This document shows, piece by piece, positions 1 through 9,279 of a stretch of DNA of 64,000 nt. The notes under the pieces were generated by a model. That model had not been told where the DNA came from, did no database searches, and was given only the letters and a program-made list of their open reading frames with translations. The translations under genes were made by a program, and so were the position numbers. The DNA lies in contig NZ_CP095073.1 of assembly GCF_022919095.1 (NCBI RefSeq), forward strand, positions 1,860,001 to 1,924,000, given 5' to 3'. Within the stretch, counting starts at the first letter, position 1. Each line of letters starts with the position of its first letter. The stretch comes from Halobacillus salinarum (GTDB lineage: Bacteria; Bacillota; Bacilli; Bacillales; Halobacillaceae).

Positions 1-194
1 TCCTGTTTTCTGACAGTGAGATTCATCTGGGAGTTGATCTGCTGACTCTCTGCGAGCGCCTGCTGAACTTTTCTGCTGTCATTGGCTAAGTTTATCAGCT
101 CATTAAAATAATATGTAGAAAATCCGACTAATACTAAAATACTAACTAAAGACAAAACTAATATAAGACGAACACGACCTCTAATGGATTTCAC
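1..194 (-). CDS. Methyl-accepting chemotaxis protein, N-terminal fragment
   Basis: The minus strand opens with a GTG at 194, preceded by GGAGGGG at a good distance, and reads to the window edge, so only about 64 residues are present. They give a short basic N-terminus (VKSIRGRVRL), one hydrophobic membrane segment at about residues 10-30, then a polar Gln/Ser/Asn-rich stretch. This is the usual beginning of a chemoreceptor: cytoplasmic tip, TM1 and the start of an extracellular helical sensor domain. No HAMP or signalling domain is visible because the gene continues outside, so another membrane sensor is possible. It diverges from the PfoR/PTS-IIC-like gene at 405. Confidence 0.6.
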   Translation of the reverse strand, partial: MKSIRGRVRLILVLSLVSILVLVGFSTYYFNELINLANDSRKVQQALAESQQINSQMNLTVRKQ

Positions 195-244
195 AATTTC
201 CCCTCCTCAAAATATTCAAAATAATTCGATCTATATAACTATTA

Positions 245-273
245 ATTATAGAACTAACGGTCTATTAACTCAA
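245..273 (-). promoter_or_regulatory. Sigma-A promoter of the chemoreceptor gene
   Basis: On the minus strand, TTGAGT (268-273) and TATAAT (245-250) are separated by exactly 17 bp. The -10 lies about 50 bases upstream of the GTG at 194. No sigma-D-type motif was seen. Confidence 0.6.
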
Positions 274-345
274 TAGTTTTATCGAAAATAGAATGGTTAA
301 AAGGTTGTGTTTATGAATGAGAACACTGTAATAATGCTTAGTGTA

Positions 346-374
346 TTTACACCTGTTGAGTTATTGTGTAAGAT
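346..374 (+). promoter_or_regulatory. Sigma-A promoter of the PfoR/PTS-IIC-like gene
   Basis: TTTACA (346-351) and TAAGAT (369-374) have a 17-bp spacer. The predicted start of transcription near 381 leaves a short leader before the TTG start at 405, with GAGGGAG as ribosome binding site. Confidence 0.55.
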
Positions 375-404
375 AAAATGCGTTATAGAAAGTGAGGGAG
401 ATCA

Positions 405-1433
405 TTGAAAAGGTTCTTTGAGAAAAAAGGTGTGAAAATTTCCGTTCAAACCTATTTAATTACTGCCTTAAGTTATATGGCACTGGGATTGTTTTCATCA
501 TTAATTATAGGATTGATTATCAAAACGTTGGGTGAACAGATCAGCTTTTCTCCCATTGCAGGTTCTCTGGTTGAAATGGGAACATTTGCGATGGATTCGA
601 AAATTTGGGGAGGTGCAATTGGCGTAGCTATTGCCTACGGGTTAAACGCTCCTCCTCTCGTTATCTTTGCTGCATTATTCAGCGGGGCTTTTGGTGCAGA
701 TTTAGGGGGCCCTGCAGGAAGCTACGTTTCCGCACTTATCTCCTCTGAAGCGGGAAAGCTGATTAGTAAAGAGACCCGGGTGGATATTATTTTGACCCCT
801 TTCGTCACAATCGCTGCAGGTTTTTTAGTGGGTGTATTTATTGGACCGCCCATTAATCATTTCATGACTTGGTTTGGAGATGTAATTAATTGGGCAACAC
901 TTCAGCAGCCCTTTTTCATGGGAATGATTGTAGCTGTGCTCATGGGGATCGCTTTGACTGCTCCAATTTCAAGTTTAGCCATAGCTATCATGTTATCTTT
1001 AGATGGAATCGCTGCTGGTGCAGCTACGATCGGATGTGCAGCGCAGATGATAGGCTTTGCTACTATTAGTTATCGGGACAATGGATTTGGAGGCTTCCTT
1101 GCCCAAGGAATTGGGACGTCTATGCTTCAAGTAGGGAATATTGTTCGAAAACCAATCATACTTATCCCGCCTACGGTCGCCGGTGCTGTATTAGCGCCGT
1201 TGGCAACGGTGTGGCTGCAATTAGAGAATAATCCACCAGGGGCTGGAATGGGAACGAGTGGACTTGTCGGGCAAATCATGACGGTTCAATCTATGGGCTT
1301 CAGCTGGAATTTGGTTTGGATAATTCTAATGCTTCATATTATTGCTCCTGCGTTTATCAGCTTTATCATCGCATTCTGGTTTCGAAAAAAAGGGTGGATT
1401 CAACCCGGGGACTTAAAGATTGAATACGAATAA
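405..1433 (+). CDS. PfoR/PTS-EIIC-2 family membrane protein
   Basis: A 342-residue, strongly hydrophobic protein with roughly eight to ten membrane segments, Gly/Pro-rich loops (GAFGADLGGPAGSY near residues 95-108) and a basic C-terminal cap (FRKKGW). It resembles the EIIC-2/PfoR family, which looks like the membrane subunit of phosphotransferase transporters but lacks attached EIIA/EIIB domains; none is encoded nearby. The PfoR name comes from a clostridial toxin regulator and does not establish function. The start is TTG at 405, seven bases after GAGGGAG. The thioredoxin-like gene follows after about 30 bases, so the two may be cotranscribed. The substrate cannot be inferred. Confidence 0.7.
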   Translation: MKRFFEKKGVKISVQTYLITALSYMALGLFSSLIIGLIIKTLGEQISFSPIAGSLVEMGTFAMDSKIWGGAIGVAIAYGLNAPPLVIFAALFSGAFGADLGGPAGSYVSALISSEAGKLISKETRVDIILTPFVTIAAGFLVGVFIGPPINHFMTWFGDVINWATLQQPFFMGMIVAVLMGIALTAPISSLAIAIMLSLDGIAAGAATIGCAAQMIGFATISYRDNGFGGFLAQGIGTSMLQVGNIVRKPIILIPPTVAGAVLAPLATVWLQLENNPPGAGMGTSGLVGQIMTVQSMGFSWNLVWIILMLHIIAPAFISFIIAFWFRKKGWIQPGDLKIEYE

Positions 1434-1466
1434 ACATGTGCTAAAATAGGAGCGGAGGTGAGCCGG

Positions 1467-1787
1467 ATGTTGACGTTAATCTCAGATGATCAATTTACAT
1501 CATTAAAAAATGAACCCAATACTATGTTTTTGTTTTCCGCAGAATGGTGTCCAGACTGTCGATTTATTGAACCATTTGTTCCTTCTATTGAGGAACAGTT
1601 TCAAAATTGGACTTTTGTTTATGTTGACCGCGACCAATTCATCCATATCTGTGCAGAATATGATATCTTTGGCATCCCCAGCTTTCTCGCTTTTAAAAAT
1701 GGGGATGAAGCAGGGAGATTTGTAAGTAAAAATAGGAAATCCAAAGAAGAAATCGAAGCTTTTATTAAAGAGCTTGAAAATAACTAG
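1467..1787 (+). CDS. ytpP: Thioredoxin-like protein YtpP
   Basis: A 106-residue thioredoxin-fold protein with the active-site motif CPDC in [15 protein letters not shown] (about residues 23-37) and the cis-proline segment IPSFLAF (about residues 71-77), which is what the fold needs for thiol-disulfide exchange in the cytoplasm. The ATG at 1467 is preferred over the GTG at 1458 because GGAGGTG (1454-1460) lies at normal distance from it and would overlap the GTG. It is the first gene of the ytpP-ytpQ-ytpR-sftA order typical of Bacillaceae, and ends at a terminator. The natural reductase and client are unknown. Confidence 0.85.
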   Translation: MLTLISDDQFTSLKNEPNTMFLFSAEWCPDCRFIEPFVPSIEEQFQNWTFVYVDRDQFIHICAEYDIFGIPSFLAFKNGDEAGRFVSKNRKSKEEIEAFIKELENN

Positions 1788-1814
1788 AGCTATGCATGAG
1801 CATAGTTCTTTTTC
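1788..1814 (+). terminator. Rho-independent terminator after ytpP
   Basis: AGCTATGC (1788-1795) pairs with GCATAGTT (1800-1807, one G-U pair) around a 4-base loop, followed by CTTTTTCT. Confidence 0.65.
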
Positions 1815-1852
1815 TATGGAGAAATATAGAAGGAAGCGGCTGCTCTAAATTC

Positions 1853-1880
1853 GTGACAGAGAGCATAGTTGTGCTAAAAT
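1853..1880 (+). promoter_or_regulatory. Promoter of ytpQ-ytpR
   Basis: GTGACA (1853-1858), a 16-bp spacer and TAAAAT (1875-1880), with TG one base before the -10 (extended -10). It is about 45 bases upstream of the ytpQ start. Confidence 0.6.
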
Positions 1881-1925
1881 AGACAACGAAACTGACTTCT
1901 TCCATCTAAAAGGAGGAAACTTACT

Positions 1926-2744
1926 ATGAAAATGACGAGTATAAAGATGAAGAAGAAATTGGAAGATCGTTTACAAAATGACCAGTGGAAAACCACTTAC
2001 AATCGTGATAAAGATACATTTAGAATTGAGTGGAAAGACTCCGGTCAAGGAATTACAATCACACTGCCCAATGTCATTTCAAAATATGAATCCCGTGGGG
2101 AAGAGGCTATTGATGAGCTGGAGGACCACATTCAGGAGGCTTTAACGGTGATGAATAAAGAGCACCGCCTGAATGGGAAAGAACAGCACATTTACCCAGT
2201 TATCAGAGCTGCTTCTTTTCCAGAAGAAACGGATAAAGGAAAGAAACTTGTTTTTACAGAGCATACCGCAGAAACGCGAATTTATTATGCTTTAGATCTG
2301 GGCAAATCCTACCAGCTAATTGATGAACAAAAGTTAGAGGAGGAAGGTTGGACGGTTGATCGTATGAAGGAAGTTGCTTCATTTAATGTTCGTTCACTTC
2401 CAGTAGAGTTGAAGAAGGACACCGTGTATGGCAATGACTTTTATTTTCATTCAATGAAGGATGGCTATGATGCCAGCCGCATCTTGAACGAAGTGCTGCT
2501 TGAAGAATTGAAAGCAGAGTGTAAAGGAGAGCTGGCAATCAGCATACCTCATCAGGATGTCATTATTTTTGCAGATGTTCAGAATTCTGAAGGCTACGAC
2601 ATTCTTGCCCAGATGGCTATGAAGTTTTTTGCTGAAGGAACGGTTCCTGTTACTTCCTTATCATTCTTATATGAAGATAAAGAATTAGAACCAATCTTTA
2701 TCCTGGCTCAAAAGAAACCTACGAATAATAGAAAGGGCGATTAG
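1926..2744 (+). CDS. ytpQ: DUF1444 family protein YtpQ
   Basis: A 272-residue soluble, acidic protein of the YtpQ (DUF1444) family, conserved in Bacillus relatives but without known activity. There is no signal peptide or membrane segment; the sequence alternates charged helices and short hydrophobic strands ([32 protein letters not shown]). Length is close to the family norm of about 270. The ATG at 1926 has AAGGAGG about 10 bases upstream. The stop is four bases before ytpR, so both are probably translated from one transcript. Function is unknown; identification rests on length, sequence character and its place between ytpP and ytpR. Confidence 0.82.
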   Translation: MKMTSIKMKKKLEDRLQNDQWKTTYNRDKDTFRIEWKDSGQGITITLPNVISKYESRGEEAIDELEDHIQEALTVMNKEHRLNGKEQHIYPVIRAASFPEETDKGKKLVFTEHTAETRIYYALDLGKSYQLIDEQKLEEEGWTVDRMKEVASFNVRSLPVELKKDTVYGNDFYFHSMKDGYDASRILNEVLLEELKAECKGELAISIPHQDVIIFADVQNSEGYDILAQMAMKFFAEGTVPVTSLSFLYEDKELEPIFILAQKKPTNNRKGD

Positions 2745-2748
2745 TTCA

Positions 2749-3354
2749 ATGGATGTGTTTTACAACGATAAAGGGATCGGAGACGTTTTAATTGTACCTG
2801 TTAAAGAAGGGGAGCGTCTAAAGGTTTCTCATAAAAAGTATGGTGATGTAGTAAGAATTACGGATAAGGAGAACGGGTCTCTTCTTGGTTATAATATTTT
2901 TCAAGTCTCTCGGTATTTGCATTTAGCAGAGAGAGGAAAGATCACGTTAACAGAGGACTTGCTTGAAAAGCTGAAAGATATTTTCACAAAAAATGATTTG
3001 GATGATCCTTTGGATTTTGACTTAAGTCCAAAATTTGTAATCGGGTTTGTGAAGGAAAAGAAACCTCATGATAATGCGGATAAACTCAGTATCTGCCAGG
3101 TAGATGTTGGAAAAGAAACTCTGCAAATTGTTTGTGGGGCTCCCAATGTTGAGCAGGGTCACTATGTAGTCGTTGCGAAAGTCGGAGCGGTTATGCCTAG
3201 TGGCATGAAGATTAAGGACGCTGAATTGAGAGGTGTTCCTTCCAGTGGAATGATTTGTTCAGCAAAAGAACTTAATCTTCCAGATGCTCCTAAGGAAAAG
3301 GGAATTCTAGTTCTTGACGATCATCACAGTCCAGGAGAAACATTTGAATTTTAA
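2749..3354 (+). CDS. ytpR: YtpR, tRNA-binding-domain protein
   Basis: A 201-residue protein whose C-terminal half (about residues 95-200) is a stand-alone tRNA-binding OB fold of the EMAP/Trbp111 type also found at the N-terminus of bacterial PheT: note [21 protein letters not shown] and [14 protein letters not shown]. The N-terminal about 90 residues are the DUF4479-type cap typical of YtpR. Such proteins bind tRNA or other structured RNA, but the cellular role of YtpR is unsettled. The length equals that of the B. subtilis protein as recalled. It is the last gene of the ytpQ-ytpR unit, closed by the strong terminator at 3367. Confidence 0.88.
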   Translation: MDVFYNDKGIGDVLIVPVKEGERLKVSHKKYGDVVRITDKENGSLLGYNIFQVSRYLHLAERGKITLTEDLLEKLKDIFTKNDLDDPLDFDLSPKFVIGFVKEKKPHDNADKLSICQVDVGKETLQIVCGAPNVEQGHYVVVAKVGAVMPSGMKIKDAELRGVPSSGMICSAKELNLPDAPKEKGILVLDDHHSPGETFEF

Positions 3355-3366
3355 ATGAAACATATG

Positions 3367-3404
3367 CCAACGGTCTCTAATTGAGTAGAGACCGTTGGTT
3401 TTTT
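3367..3404 (+). terminator. Terminator after ytpR
   Basis: A perfect 12-bp stem, CCAACGGTCTCT (3367-3378) with AGAGACCGTTGG (3387-3398), an 8-base loop and TTTTTT. Confidence 0.92.
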
Positions 3405-3505
3405 GTTGGAAAAGAGCGAAATTTTTAAAAGGATTGTAAACCAAACTTCAATGAAAACCTGTTAAAATAAGATTAATCCCAAGAAATGATTTACATAGAG
3501 AGAGA

Positions 3506-6334
3506 GTGAGTAATGTGTGGAAGGATCTTTTTAATAAATTCAAAGACATGTTTGAAGATGAATATAGAGAGCAAAGCTATCAAAAGCAAAAGCGTAGAAA
3601 ACAAACGTATGAAAATCATGAATCAAATGCGAATACAAAAATGACCTATAAGTATCCAAAGTCAGGCGAATTCAGATTTCCTGTTATTCCAGATCATAGA
3701 GTACAGAAGCCAAGAGCTGCCCGTACCAATCAAGTTCCTCCTGTAAAACCGGAAAAGAAAGAAGAATCTTACCCAAGGTACAAGCCGGAGCAGCCAGAAA
3801 AGAAACGTTCGGATAAAAAAGTCGAAAAAAAGACGTCAGAGGAGCCTGTAAAATCCTTTACACCGACTGACGTACCTTCGCCTATTTATGGTTATCACAG
3901 CAGGGAACAACAACAGCGTAAGGACTCTCCTAAGGTAACGAGAATGGTGGAAAATGATATTACGTTTTCTCATGATGAAAAGGAGTGGCAGGCGTTCAGG
4001 CAGCGTTTAAGAGGAACCGTAGACACTGTAAGGGATACAAGTGTATCACATGAATTAGGAAGGGAAGAAGCTGCTTCTTTAGAAACAGAGCCGGAAGTTG
4101 AAACAGCGGAGAGGAAACACAATCAAGGCTTTAATAGTCAAGAAGAGAATTCCGATCTTTCGCTGCTTTCTTATGAGGAAGAAGATAAAGCATCCGAGTA
4201 TTCTGGCGGGGAGCGTGAATTACCTGACTCTGACACCAATTCCAGGCAGCTTGATGAAGTCACTGAAGAAGAGCTTGAGCCCCTTCATGAAGAACCTTTT
4301 TCACAAATGGCGAAACAGGAAGCCCCTTTGGATGCAGAAGAACAGTTTGAAGAAGAGGAAGCGGGAATTGACGATCCGGAAGTCTTTAATGAAGAACTCT
4401 ATGTAGAGAGTGAACCCTCTGCAGCTCCACGTGAAGAAGGGGAGGGTGACGTTGAGAAGACGTATGCTTCAGAAGAATTAACCATAGAGGAACGACCTGA
4501 ACCCGCTGCAGGAGACGACGAGTCTCTGAAGATAGAAGAGGTTGAGAGCAGTAAAGCAGCTGAGTCAGAGGAGCTTTTTGAAAAGCATGAACCTTTAATA
4601 AATGGACAAACCGAAGAGCAGGAAGCGGAGAAGGAAAGCGGGCAGACGTCTGTTTTGAAAGCTGACACGATGGAGGACCGTTCTGAGTCAGCTAGAGAAA
4701 ACGTTAAGCCTCTGGAAGTAGAAAAGCCGAGAAAATCTTCCAATAAAAACGCTCGTTCCCACGTGCCGTTCAATGTGATCATGACCCCAAGAGATAAGAG
4801 AACACGAGATCAGCAGAACAAAGAATATAAGTCCAACGTTGCACCGCTTCAAAGAAAGACAGAAATGCAGTCAGAAGAACCTGCCGAGACGGCTGAACCA
4901 CTTTATGAACGAGTAGAGTATAACACTCCCATCCATTTACTGGAGGATCCCGTCTCTCATTCTTATGAGGATGAACATTGGGTGAAAGAGCAAATGGAGC
5001 AGCTTGAGACTACGTTACGTCATTTTCATGTAAGAGCTAAAGTAACCAATGCTATGAAGGGTCCTTCTGTAACGAGGTTTGAAGTACAGCCGGAACCCGG
5101 AGTAAAAGTAAGTAAGATTACAAATCTTGCAGATGATATAAAATTGAGCATGGCAGCTAAGGATATTCGTATTGAGGCCCCTATTCCAGGCAAGCAGGCC
5201 GTGGGGATTGAGGTTCCCAATCAGCAATCTCAGATGGTTGGTCTTCAGGAAATATTTGAAAGTCAGGCATTTATAGAAGAAAAGTCTCCGTTAACCGTTG
5301 GGCTGGGTTTAGACATTGGAGGAGATCCGGTAGTTACAAACTTAAAGAAAATGCCTCATGGACTTATAGCAGGAGCTACTGGCTCGGGAAAGAGTGTTTG
5401 TATCAATACGATCTTAATCAGTATGCTCTACAAAGCCCATCATGAGGATGTTAAATTTCTGCTTATAGATCCAAAAATGGTAGAGCTTGCGCCTTATAAT
5501 GATATTCCTCATCTCGTCTCTCCAGTAATTACAGATGTGAAGGCCGCTACTACTGCTTTAAAATGGGCGGTTAAGGAAATGGAAGAGCGGTATGAGAAGT
5601 TTGTTGAGGAAGGCGTCCGTGATGTAGAACGTTATAATGACAAAATGATCAGGCAAAGCCGTCAGAGTGAAAAGCTCCCATATCTCGTCATTGTCATTGA
5701 TGAATTAGCAGATTTAATGATGGTATCTCCTCAAGATGTGGAGGACGCGATTTGCAGAATCGCTCAAAAAGCAAGGGCTTGTGGAATACACCTGCTGTTA
5801 GCAACACAAAGACCTTCTGTAGATGTAATTACTGGATTAATAAAAGCAAATATCCCTACGAGAGTAGCTTTCAGCGTTTCTTCTCAAGTAGATTCAAGAA
5901 CGATTATCGATTCTGGGGGAGCGGAAAAGCTGTTAGGCAAAGGCGATATGCTTTTCGTTGAGAATGGCTCAGGTCTTGCCCGCCGAATTCAAGGCGCATT
6001 TGTTTCCGATGACGAGATCGAACGTGTAACCAATTATGTGAAGAAGGTTGCCCCTCCTCAATATTTATTTGAACAGGAAGAGTTAATGAAACAAGTGCAC
6101 ACAGAAGAGGAAACGGATGAATTGTTTAACGAAGCGGTTCAATTTGTTGTTGCACAGAATGGCGCCAGTGCTTCCTTGCTGCAACGCCGCTTTAAAGTAG
6201 GGTATAATCGAGCTGCCCGTTTGATTGACCAAATGGAGGAGTTTGGAATCATTTCAGAGCCAAAAGGAAGTAAGCCAAGAGACATTTTGCTGAATCAAAA
6301 ACAGATCGATGAAATGATGGGGTCTGGTGCATAA
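3506..6334 (+). CDS. sftA: DNA translocase SftA (FtsK/SpoIIIE family)
   Basis: A 942-residue septum-associated DNA pump that moves chromosomal DNA away from the closing septum. Three parts are visible: a highly charged, Glu/Lys-rich, probably disordered N-terminal region of about 450 residues with no clear membrane segment (unlike SpoIIIE); the RecA-like motor with Walker A GATGSGKS near residue 623 and Walker B VIVIDELADL near residue 730; and the C-terminal winged-helix gamma domain (about residues 870-935, SLLQRRFKVGYNRAARLIDQ), which reads orientation sequences. GTG at 3506 is chosen; the upstream SD is weak (AGAGAGAG). A TGT-TAAAAT extended -10 at 3470-3478 is a likely promoter element. 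Confidence 0.93.
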   Translation: MSNVWKDLFNKFKDMFEDEYREQSYQKQKRRKQTYENHESNANTKMTYKYPKSGEFRFPVIPDHRVQKPRAARTNQVPPVKPEKKEESYPRYKPEQPEKKRSDKKVEKKTSEEPVKSFTPTDVPSPIYGYHSREQQQRKDSPKVTRMVENDITFSHDEKEWQAFRQRLRGTVDTVRDTSVSHELGREEAASLETEPEVETAERKHNQGFNSQEENSDLSLLSYEEEDKASEYSGGERELPDSDTNSRQLDEVTEEELEPLHEEPFSQMAKQEAPLDAEEQFEEEEAGIDDPEVFNEELYVESEPSAAPREEGEGDVEKTYASEELTIEERPEPAAGDDESLKIEEVESSKAAESEELFEKHEPLINGQTEEQEAEKESGQTSVLKADTMEDRSESARENVKPLEVEKPRKSSNKNARSHVPFNVIMTPRDKRTRDQQNKEYKSNVAPLQRKTEMQSEEPAETAEPLYERVEYNTPIHLLEDPVSHSYEDEHWVKEQMEQLETTLRHFHVRAKVTNAMKGPSVTRFEVQPEPGVKVSKITNLADDIKLSMAAKDIRIEAPIPGKQAVGIEVPNQQSQMVGLQEIFESQAFIEEKSPLTVGLGLDIGGDPVVTNLKKMPHGLIAGATGSGKSVCINTILISMLYKAHHEDVKFLLIDPKMVELAPYNDIPHLVSPVITDVKAATTALKWAVKEMEERYEKFVEEGVRDVERYNDKMIRQSRQSEKLPYLVIVIDELADLMMVSPQDVEDAICRIAQKARACGIHLLLATQRPSVDVITGLIKANIPTRVAFSVSSQVDSRTIIDSGGAEKLLGKGDMLFVENGSGLARRIQGAFVSDDEIERVTNYVKKVAPPQYLFEQEELMKQVHTEEETDELFNEAVQFVVAQNGASASLLQRRFKVGYNRAARLIDQMEEFGIISEPKGSKPRDILLNQKQIDEMMGSGA

Positions 6335-6390
6335 AGGTTATTGAGCACAGAACAATGAACCTATGGTACACTGATGGATAGATAAAAGCT

Positions 6391-6454
6391 GCCCCTTGCT
6401 GCTTGTTTAACTGCTCTTCGTTTATTATGATAGGGGATAAATGCGGCAAGGGGC
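6391..6454. repeat. Inverted repeat before the NAPRTase-like gene
   Basis: GCCCCTTGCTGC (6391-6402) and GCGGCAAGGGGC (6443-6454) can form a 12-bp stem with one G-U pair around a 40-base loop. There is no T-tract, so it is not a simple terminator. It ends about 28 bases before the next start codon and may be a leader structure or operator. Confidence 0.5.
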
Positions 6455-6482
6455 TGATTTAATTGTTTAAGGAGCTTAAGTC

Positions 6483-7598
6483 ATGAAGGAAATCGAACGT
6501 AAGTTAAATGGAGAAATCAGTCGTCTGACCAATAAGACGTTTAAATTTGATGAACGTGTAAAGGAAGGTTGGTTCTCAGCGGTCTATTTTTTAAAAACAA
6601 AACAGATCGTTGAGAAGCACCTACACGATAACATTGTAACGATGCAGTTTTTCCAAAAAAATCACGCTGTCCTATGCGGGACAGATGAAGCCATTGCTTT
6701 AGTCCATACTTTTGCTGAGTCTCCAGAAGCATTGGAGATTTATTCTTTAAAAGATGGAGACAAGATTAGTCCATTTGAAACCGTTATGACCATTACAGGA
6801 CCATATCAGAATTTTGGCTATTTAGAAGGTATCATTGATGGTATTCTTGCCCGGAGGACCTCGGTGGCTACGAATGTTTATAATGTGGTAAAAGCGGCTA
6901 GATTTTCTGGTAAGCAAAAACCGATCATATTCATGGGCGATCGTGATGATCATTATACACAACAGGCAGGGGACGGGTATGCCGCTTCCATTGGCGGATC
7001 CACGGCTCAAGCGACTCATGCCATGAATGAATGGTGGGGAAAAGAAGGTATGGGAACGATGCCGCATGCACTCATCCAAATGTTTAAAGGAGATGTAGTA
7101 TCGGCTTCAAGAGCATACCAGGATCAGTTTCCTGAGGATCAACTAATGGCACTTGTCGATTATAATAATGACGTCATAACGGATTCCCTAAAGGTAGCTC
7201 GGGAATTTGGAAGTGACCTTAAGGGGGTTCGTCTCGATACCTCTCGTTCACTCGTGGATAAATATTTTCTCAGAAATGAACACTTAATGGGAACCTTTGA
7301 CCCCAGGGGTGTGAACCCGGAGCTTGTATTTGCCTTAAGACGAGCTTTGGACAAAGAAGGATTTAATCACGTTCAAATTGTAGTGAGCGGCGGTTTTACA
7401 GAGGAAAGAATCAGAGACTTTGAAGAGAAAAAGGTGCCTGTAGATATGTACGGAGTTGGGGGGAGCCTTTTGAAAATCGGGATTGGTTTTACAGGGGATA
7501 ATGTATTACTTAATGGAATCCCAGAAGCGAAAGAAGGAAGAAGGTATAAACCGAACCCACGTTTAGAGTATGTGGAATATGTAGAACAAGATATCTAG
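6483..7598 (+). CDS. Nicotinate phosphoribosyltransferase-like protein
   Basis: A 371-residue cytoplasmic enzyme of the NAPRTase/QAPRTase fold, expected to join nicotinate to PRPP in NAD salvage. Visible family blocks are RRTSVATNVYNVVKAAR (near residue 125), GGSTAQATHAMNEWW (near 172), GVRLDTSRSLVDKY (near 248), QIVVSGGF (near 300) and the phosphate-loop-like YGVGGSLLKIG (near 323). It is shorter than the classical PncB enzymes of about 490 residues. The ATG at 6483 has AAGGAG about nine bases upstream. It sits between sftA and murC. The exact substrate is uncertain because related subfamilies use nicotinamide or quinolinate. Confidence 0.75.
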   Translation: MKEIERKLNGEISRLTNKTFKFDERVKEGWFSAVYFLKTKQIVEKHLHDNIVTMQFFQKNHAVLCGTDEAIALVHTFAESPEALEIYSLKDGDKISPFETVMTITGPYQNFGYLEGIIDGILARRTSVATNVYNVVKAARFSGKQKPIIFMGDRDDHYTQQAGDGYAASIGGSTAQATHAMNEWWGKEGMGTMPHALIQMFKGDVVSASRAYQDQFPEDQLMALVDYNNDVITDSLKVAREFGSDLKGVRLDTSRSLVDKYFLRNEHLMGTFDPRGVNPELVFALRRALDKEGFNHVQIVVSGGFTEERIRDFEEKKVPVDMYGVGGSLLKIGIGFTGDNVLLNGIPEAKEGRRYKPNPRLEYVEYVEQDI

Positions 7599-7788
7599 AG
7601 AATAGGATATTTATCCTTAAGATGGTTGTTTTTTCGAGCCATTTCTACTCTTTTTATCAGCTGGGTTCCGTGGTAAAATAGTGAAGCGCTCTTAAGGGAA
7701 AAAGCTGAAGTTCTTACAAATCGCAACTTAAAAAGTGCTACATATACTATACCTAAAGTGGTTCACTTTATTTTGGAGGTTCTTGTTT

Positions 7789-9081
7789 ATGACAACTTAC
7801 CATTTCATTGGTATCAAGGGAACTGGAATGAGTGCTCTCGCTCAAATCCTGCATGATTCAGGGGAGCAGGTGCAGGGATCAGATGTGGAAAAACGTTTCT
7901 TCACCCAGGATACCCTGGAAGCAAGGGATATTAAAATATTACCGTTCTCGAAGGAAAATATTACTGAAGGCTTAACGGTTATCGCAGGCAATGCTTTTTC
8001 AGATGACCACGAAGAGATTGCAGCAGCCAAAGAAGCAGGTCTTTCTTTTTACAGATATCATGAATTTTTAGGACAATGGTTAAAACAGTATACGAGTATT
8101 GCCGTTACAGGAGCACATGGCAAGACATCTACAACCGGGCTTCTTGCGCACGTACTTTCTGAAAATTACCCCACTTCCTATCTTATCGGCGATGGGACAG
8201 GAAAAGGACATACGGATAGTCAATATTTTGCTTTTGAAGCTTGTGAATACCGTCGTCATTTCCTGGAATATTATCCAGATTATGCGATTATGACGAATAT
8301 TGATTTCGATCATCCTGATTATTTTACCAGTATCGAAGATGTATTTCAGGCTTTTCAGCAAATGGCAAAACAAGTGAAGAAAGGGATTATCGCCTGCGGG
8401 GACGATGAACAGCTGCAGCATATACAAGCTAACGTTCCTGTACTTTATTATGGTTTTGCTGATTCCAATGATTTTCAGGCCCAAAACGTAGTGGAAAGTG
8501 AAGAAGGCACCACGTTTGACGTTTTTGTCCGCAGTACTTTTTATGATACATTTACCATTCCTCAATTTGGAAATCACAATGTATTAAATGCATTGAGCGT
8601 TGTTGCCATTTGCCATTATGAACAAATGAAGCCGGAAGAAATAAAGAAACTTTCCACGTTTAAAGGTGTAAAGAGACGTTTTACCGAGAAAAAGTGGGGA
8701 GATCAGATTCTTGTAGATGACTATGCTCATCATCCCATCGAAATCACAGCTACCATTGATTCAGCCAGAAAAAAATACGCTGAAAAGCCGGTCATAGCGA
8801 TTTTTCAGCCGCACACCTATACACGTACGAAAACTTTTTTGAATGAGTTTGCGGAAAGCTTAAGGCAGGCAGATCACGTGTATCTATGTGACATTTTTGG
8901 ATCTGCCCGTGAAAATAGTGGAAAGATGACGATTGAGCAGCTGCAGGAATTGATCCCTGAAGCAAAGCTGCTTGACCTAGCAGAAACAAAGCAGTTACAG
9001 CAATACTCTGAAGGTGTTCTGCTGTTTATGGGGGCTGGAGATATCCAAAAATTTCAGAAGGCATACGAGAACGAATCCTAA
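7789..9081 (+). CDS. murC: UDP-N-acetylmuramate--L-alanine ligase
   Basis: MurC adds L-alanine to UDP-MurNAc using ATP, the first step of the peptidoglycan stem peptide, in the cytoplasm. The 430-residue protein has the N-terminal nucleotide-sugar motif [13 protein letters not shown], the ATP loop [10 protein letters not shown] near residue 108, the central acidic motif [19 protein letters not shown] in the C-terminal half, and a C-terminal domain ending in [10 protein letters not shown]. The ATG at 7789 is chosen because TTGGAGG lies 9-14 bases upstream; upstream in-frame TTG-type starts have no ribosome site. A TGG-TAAAAT extended -10 near 7670-7679 may be its promoter. Terminator at 9087. 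Confidence 0.95.
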   Translation: MTTYHFIGIKGTGMSALAQILHDSGEQVQGSDVEKRFFTQDTLEARDIKILPFSKENITEGLTVIAGNAFSDDHEEIAAAKEAGLSFYRYHEFLGQWLKQYTSIAVTGAHGKTSTTGLLAHVLSENYPTSYLIGDGTGKGHTDSQYFAFEACEYRRHFLEYYPDYAIMTNIDFDHPDYFTSIEDVFQAFQQMAKQVKKGIIACGDDEQLQHIQANVPVLYYGFADSNDFQAQNVVESEEGTTFDVFVRSTFYDTFTIPQFGNHNVLNALSVVAICHYEQMKPEEIKKLSTFKGVKRRFTEKKWGDQILVDDYAHHPIEITATIDSARKKYAEKPVIAIFQPHTYTRTKTFLNEFAESLRQADHVYLCDIFGSARENSGKMTIEQLQELIPEAKLLDLAETKQLQQYSEGVLLFMGAGDIQKFQKAYENES

Positions 9082-9086
9082 CAATT

Positions 9087-9119
9087 AAAACGTGCGAATG
9101 AATTTTCGCACGTTTTTTT
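9087..9119 (+). terminator. Terminator after murC
   Basis: AAAACGTGCGAA (9087-9098) pairs perfectly with TTCGCACGTTTT (9105-9116) across a 6-base loop, ending in a T run. Confidence 0.92.
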
Positions 9120-9209
9120 ACAAATAAATAAAAAAACTGGGAATTGAAAAAAATTAAAAGGAAAATGAAGGGTATTTAACGAATATAACCATTTATAGAA
9201 GACAGTTAC

Positions 9210-9234
9210 GTTTAGAAACACCCTTTTAGGGAAT
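9210..9234 (+). promoter_or_regulatory. Sigma-B-like promoter of ytxG-ytxH-ytxJ
   Basis: GTTTAG (9210-9215), 13 bp, then GGGAAT (9229-9234) matches the general-stress sigma-B pattern (GTTTAA, 12-14 bp, GGGTAT). It lies about 45 bases before ytxG, whose B. subtilis operon is known to belong to the general stress response. Confidence 0.65.
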
Positions 9235-9279
9235 AAACTAAACTGTGATAAATACATAGGTGAAGGAGTGTCTTGGGGA

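Noticed and set aside
313-408. Possible 31-codon leader peptide ending at the TTG start of the PfoR-like gene
   Set aside because: The better promoter (346-374) starts transcription downstream of its ATG, and it has no good ribosome site.
4399-4782. 127-codon minus-strand frame inside sftA
   Set aside because: A Ser-rich mirror of the Glu-rich linker codons of sftA; not a gene.
8080-8577. 165-codon minus-strand frame inside murC
   Set aside because: Antisense to a clear murC with intact motifs; no independent start signal.
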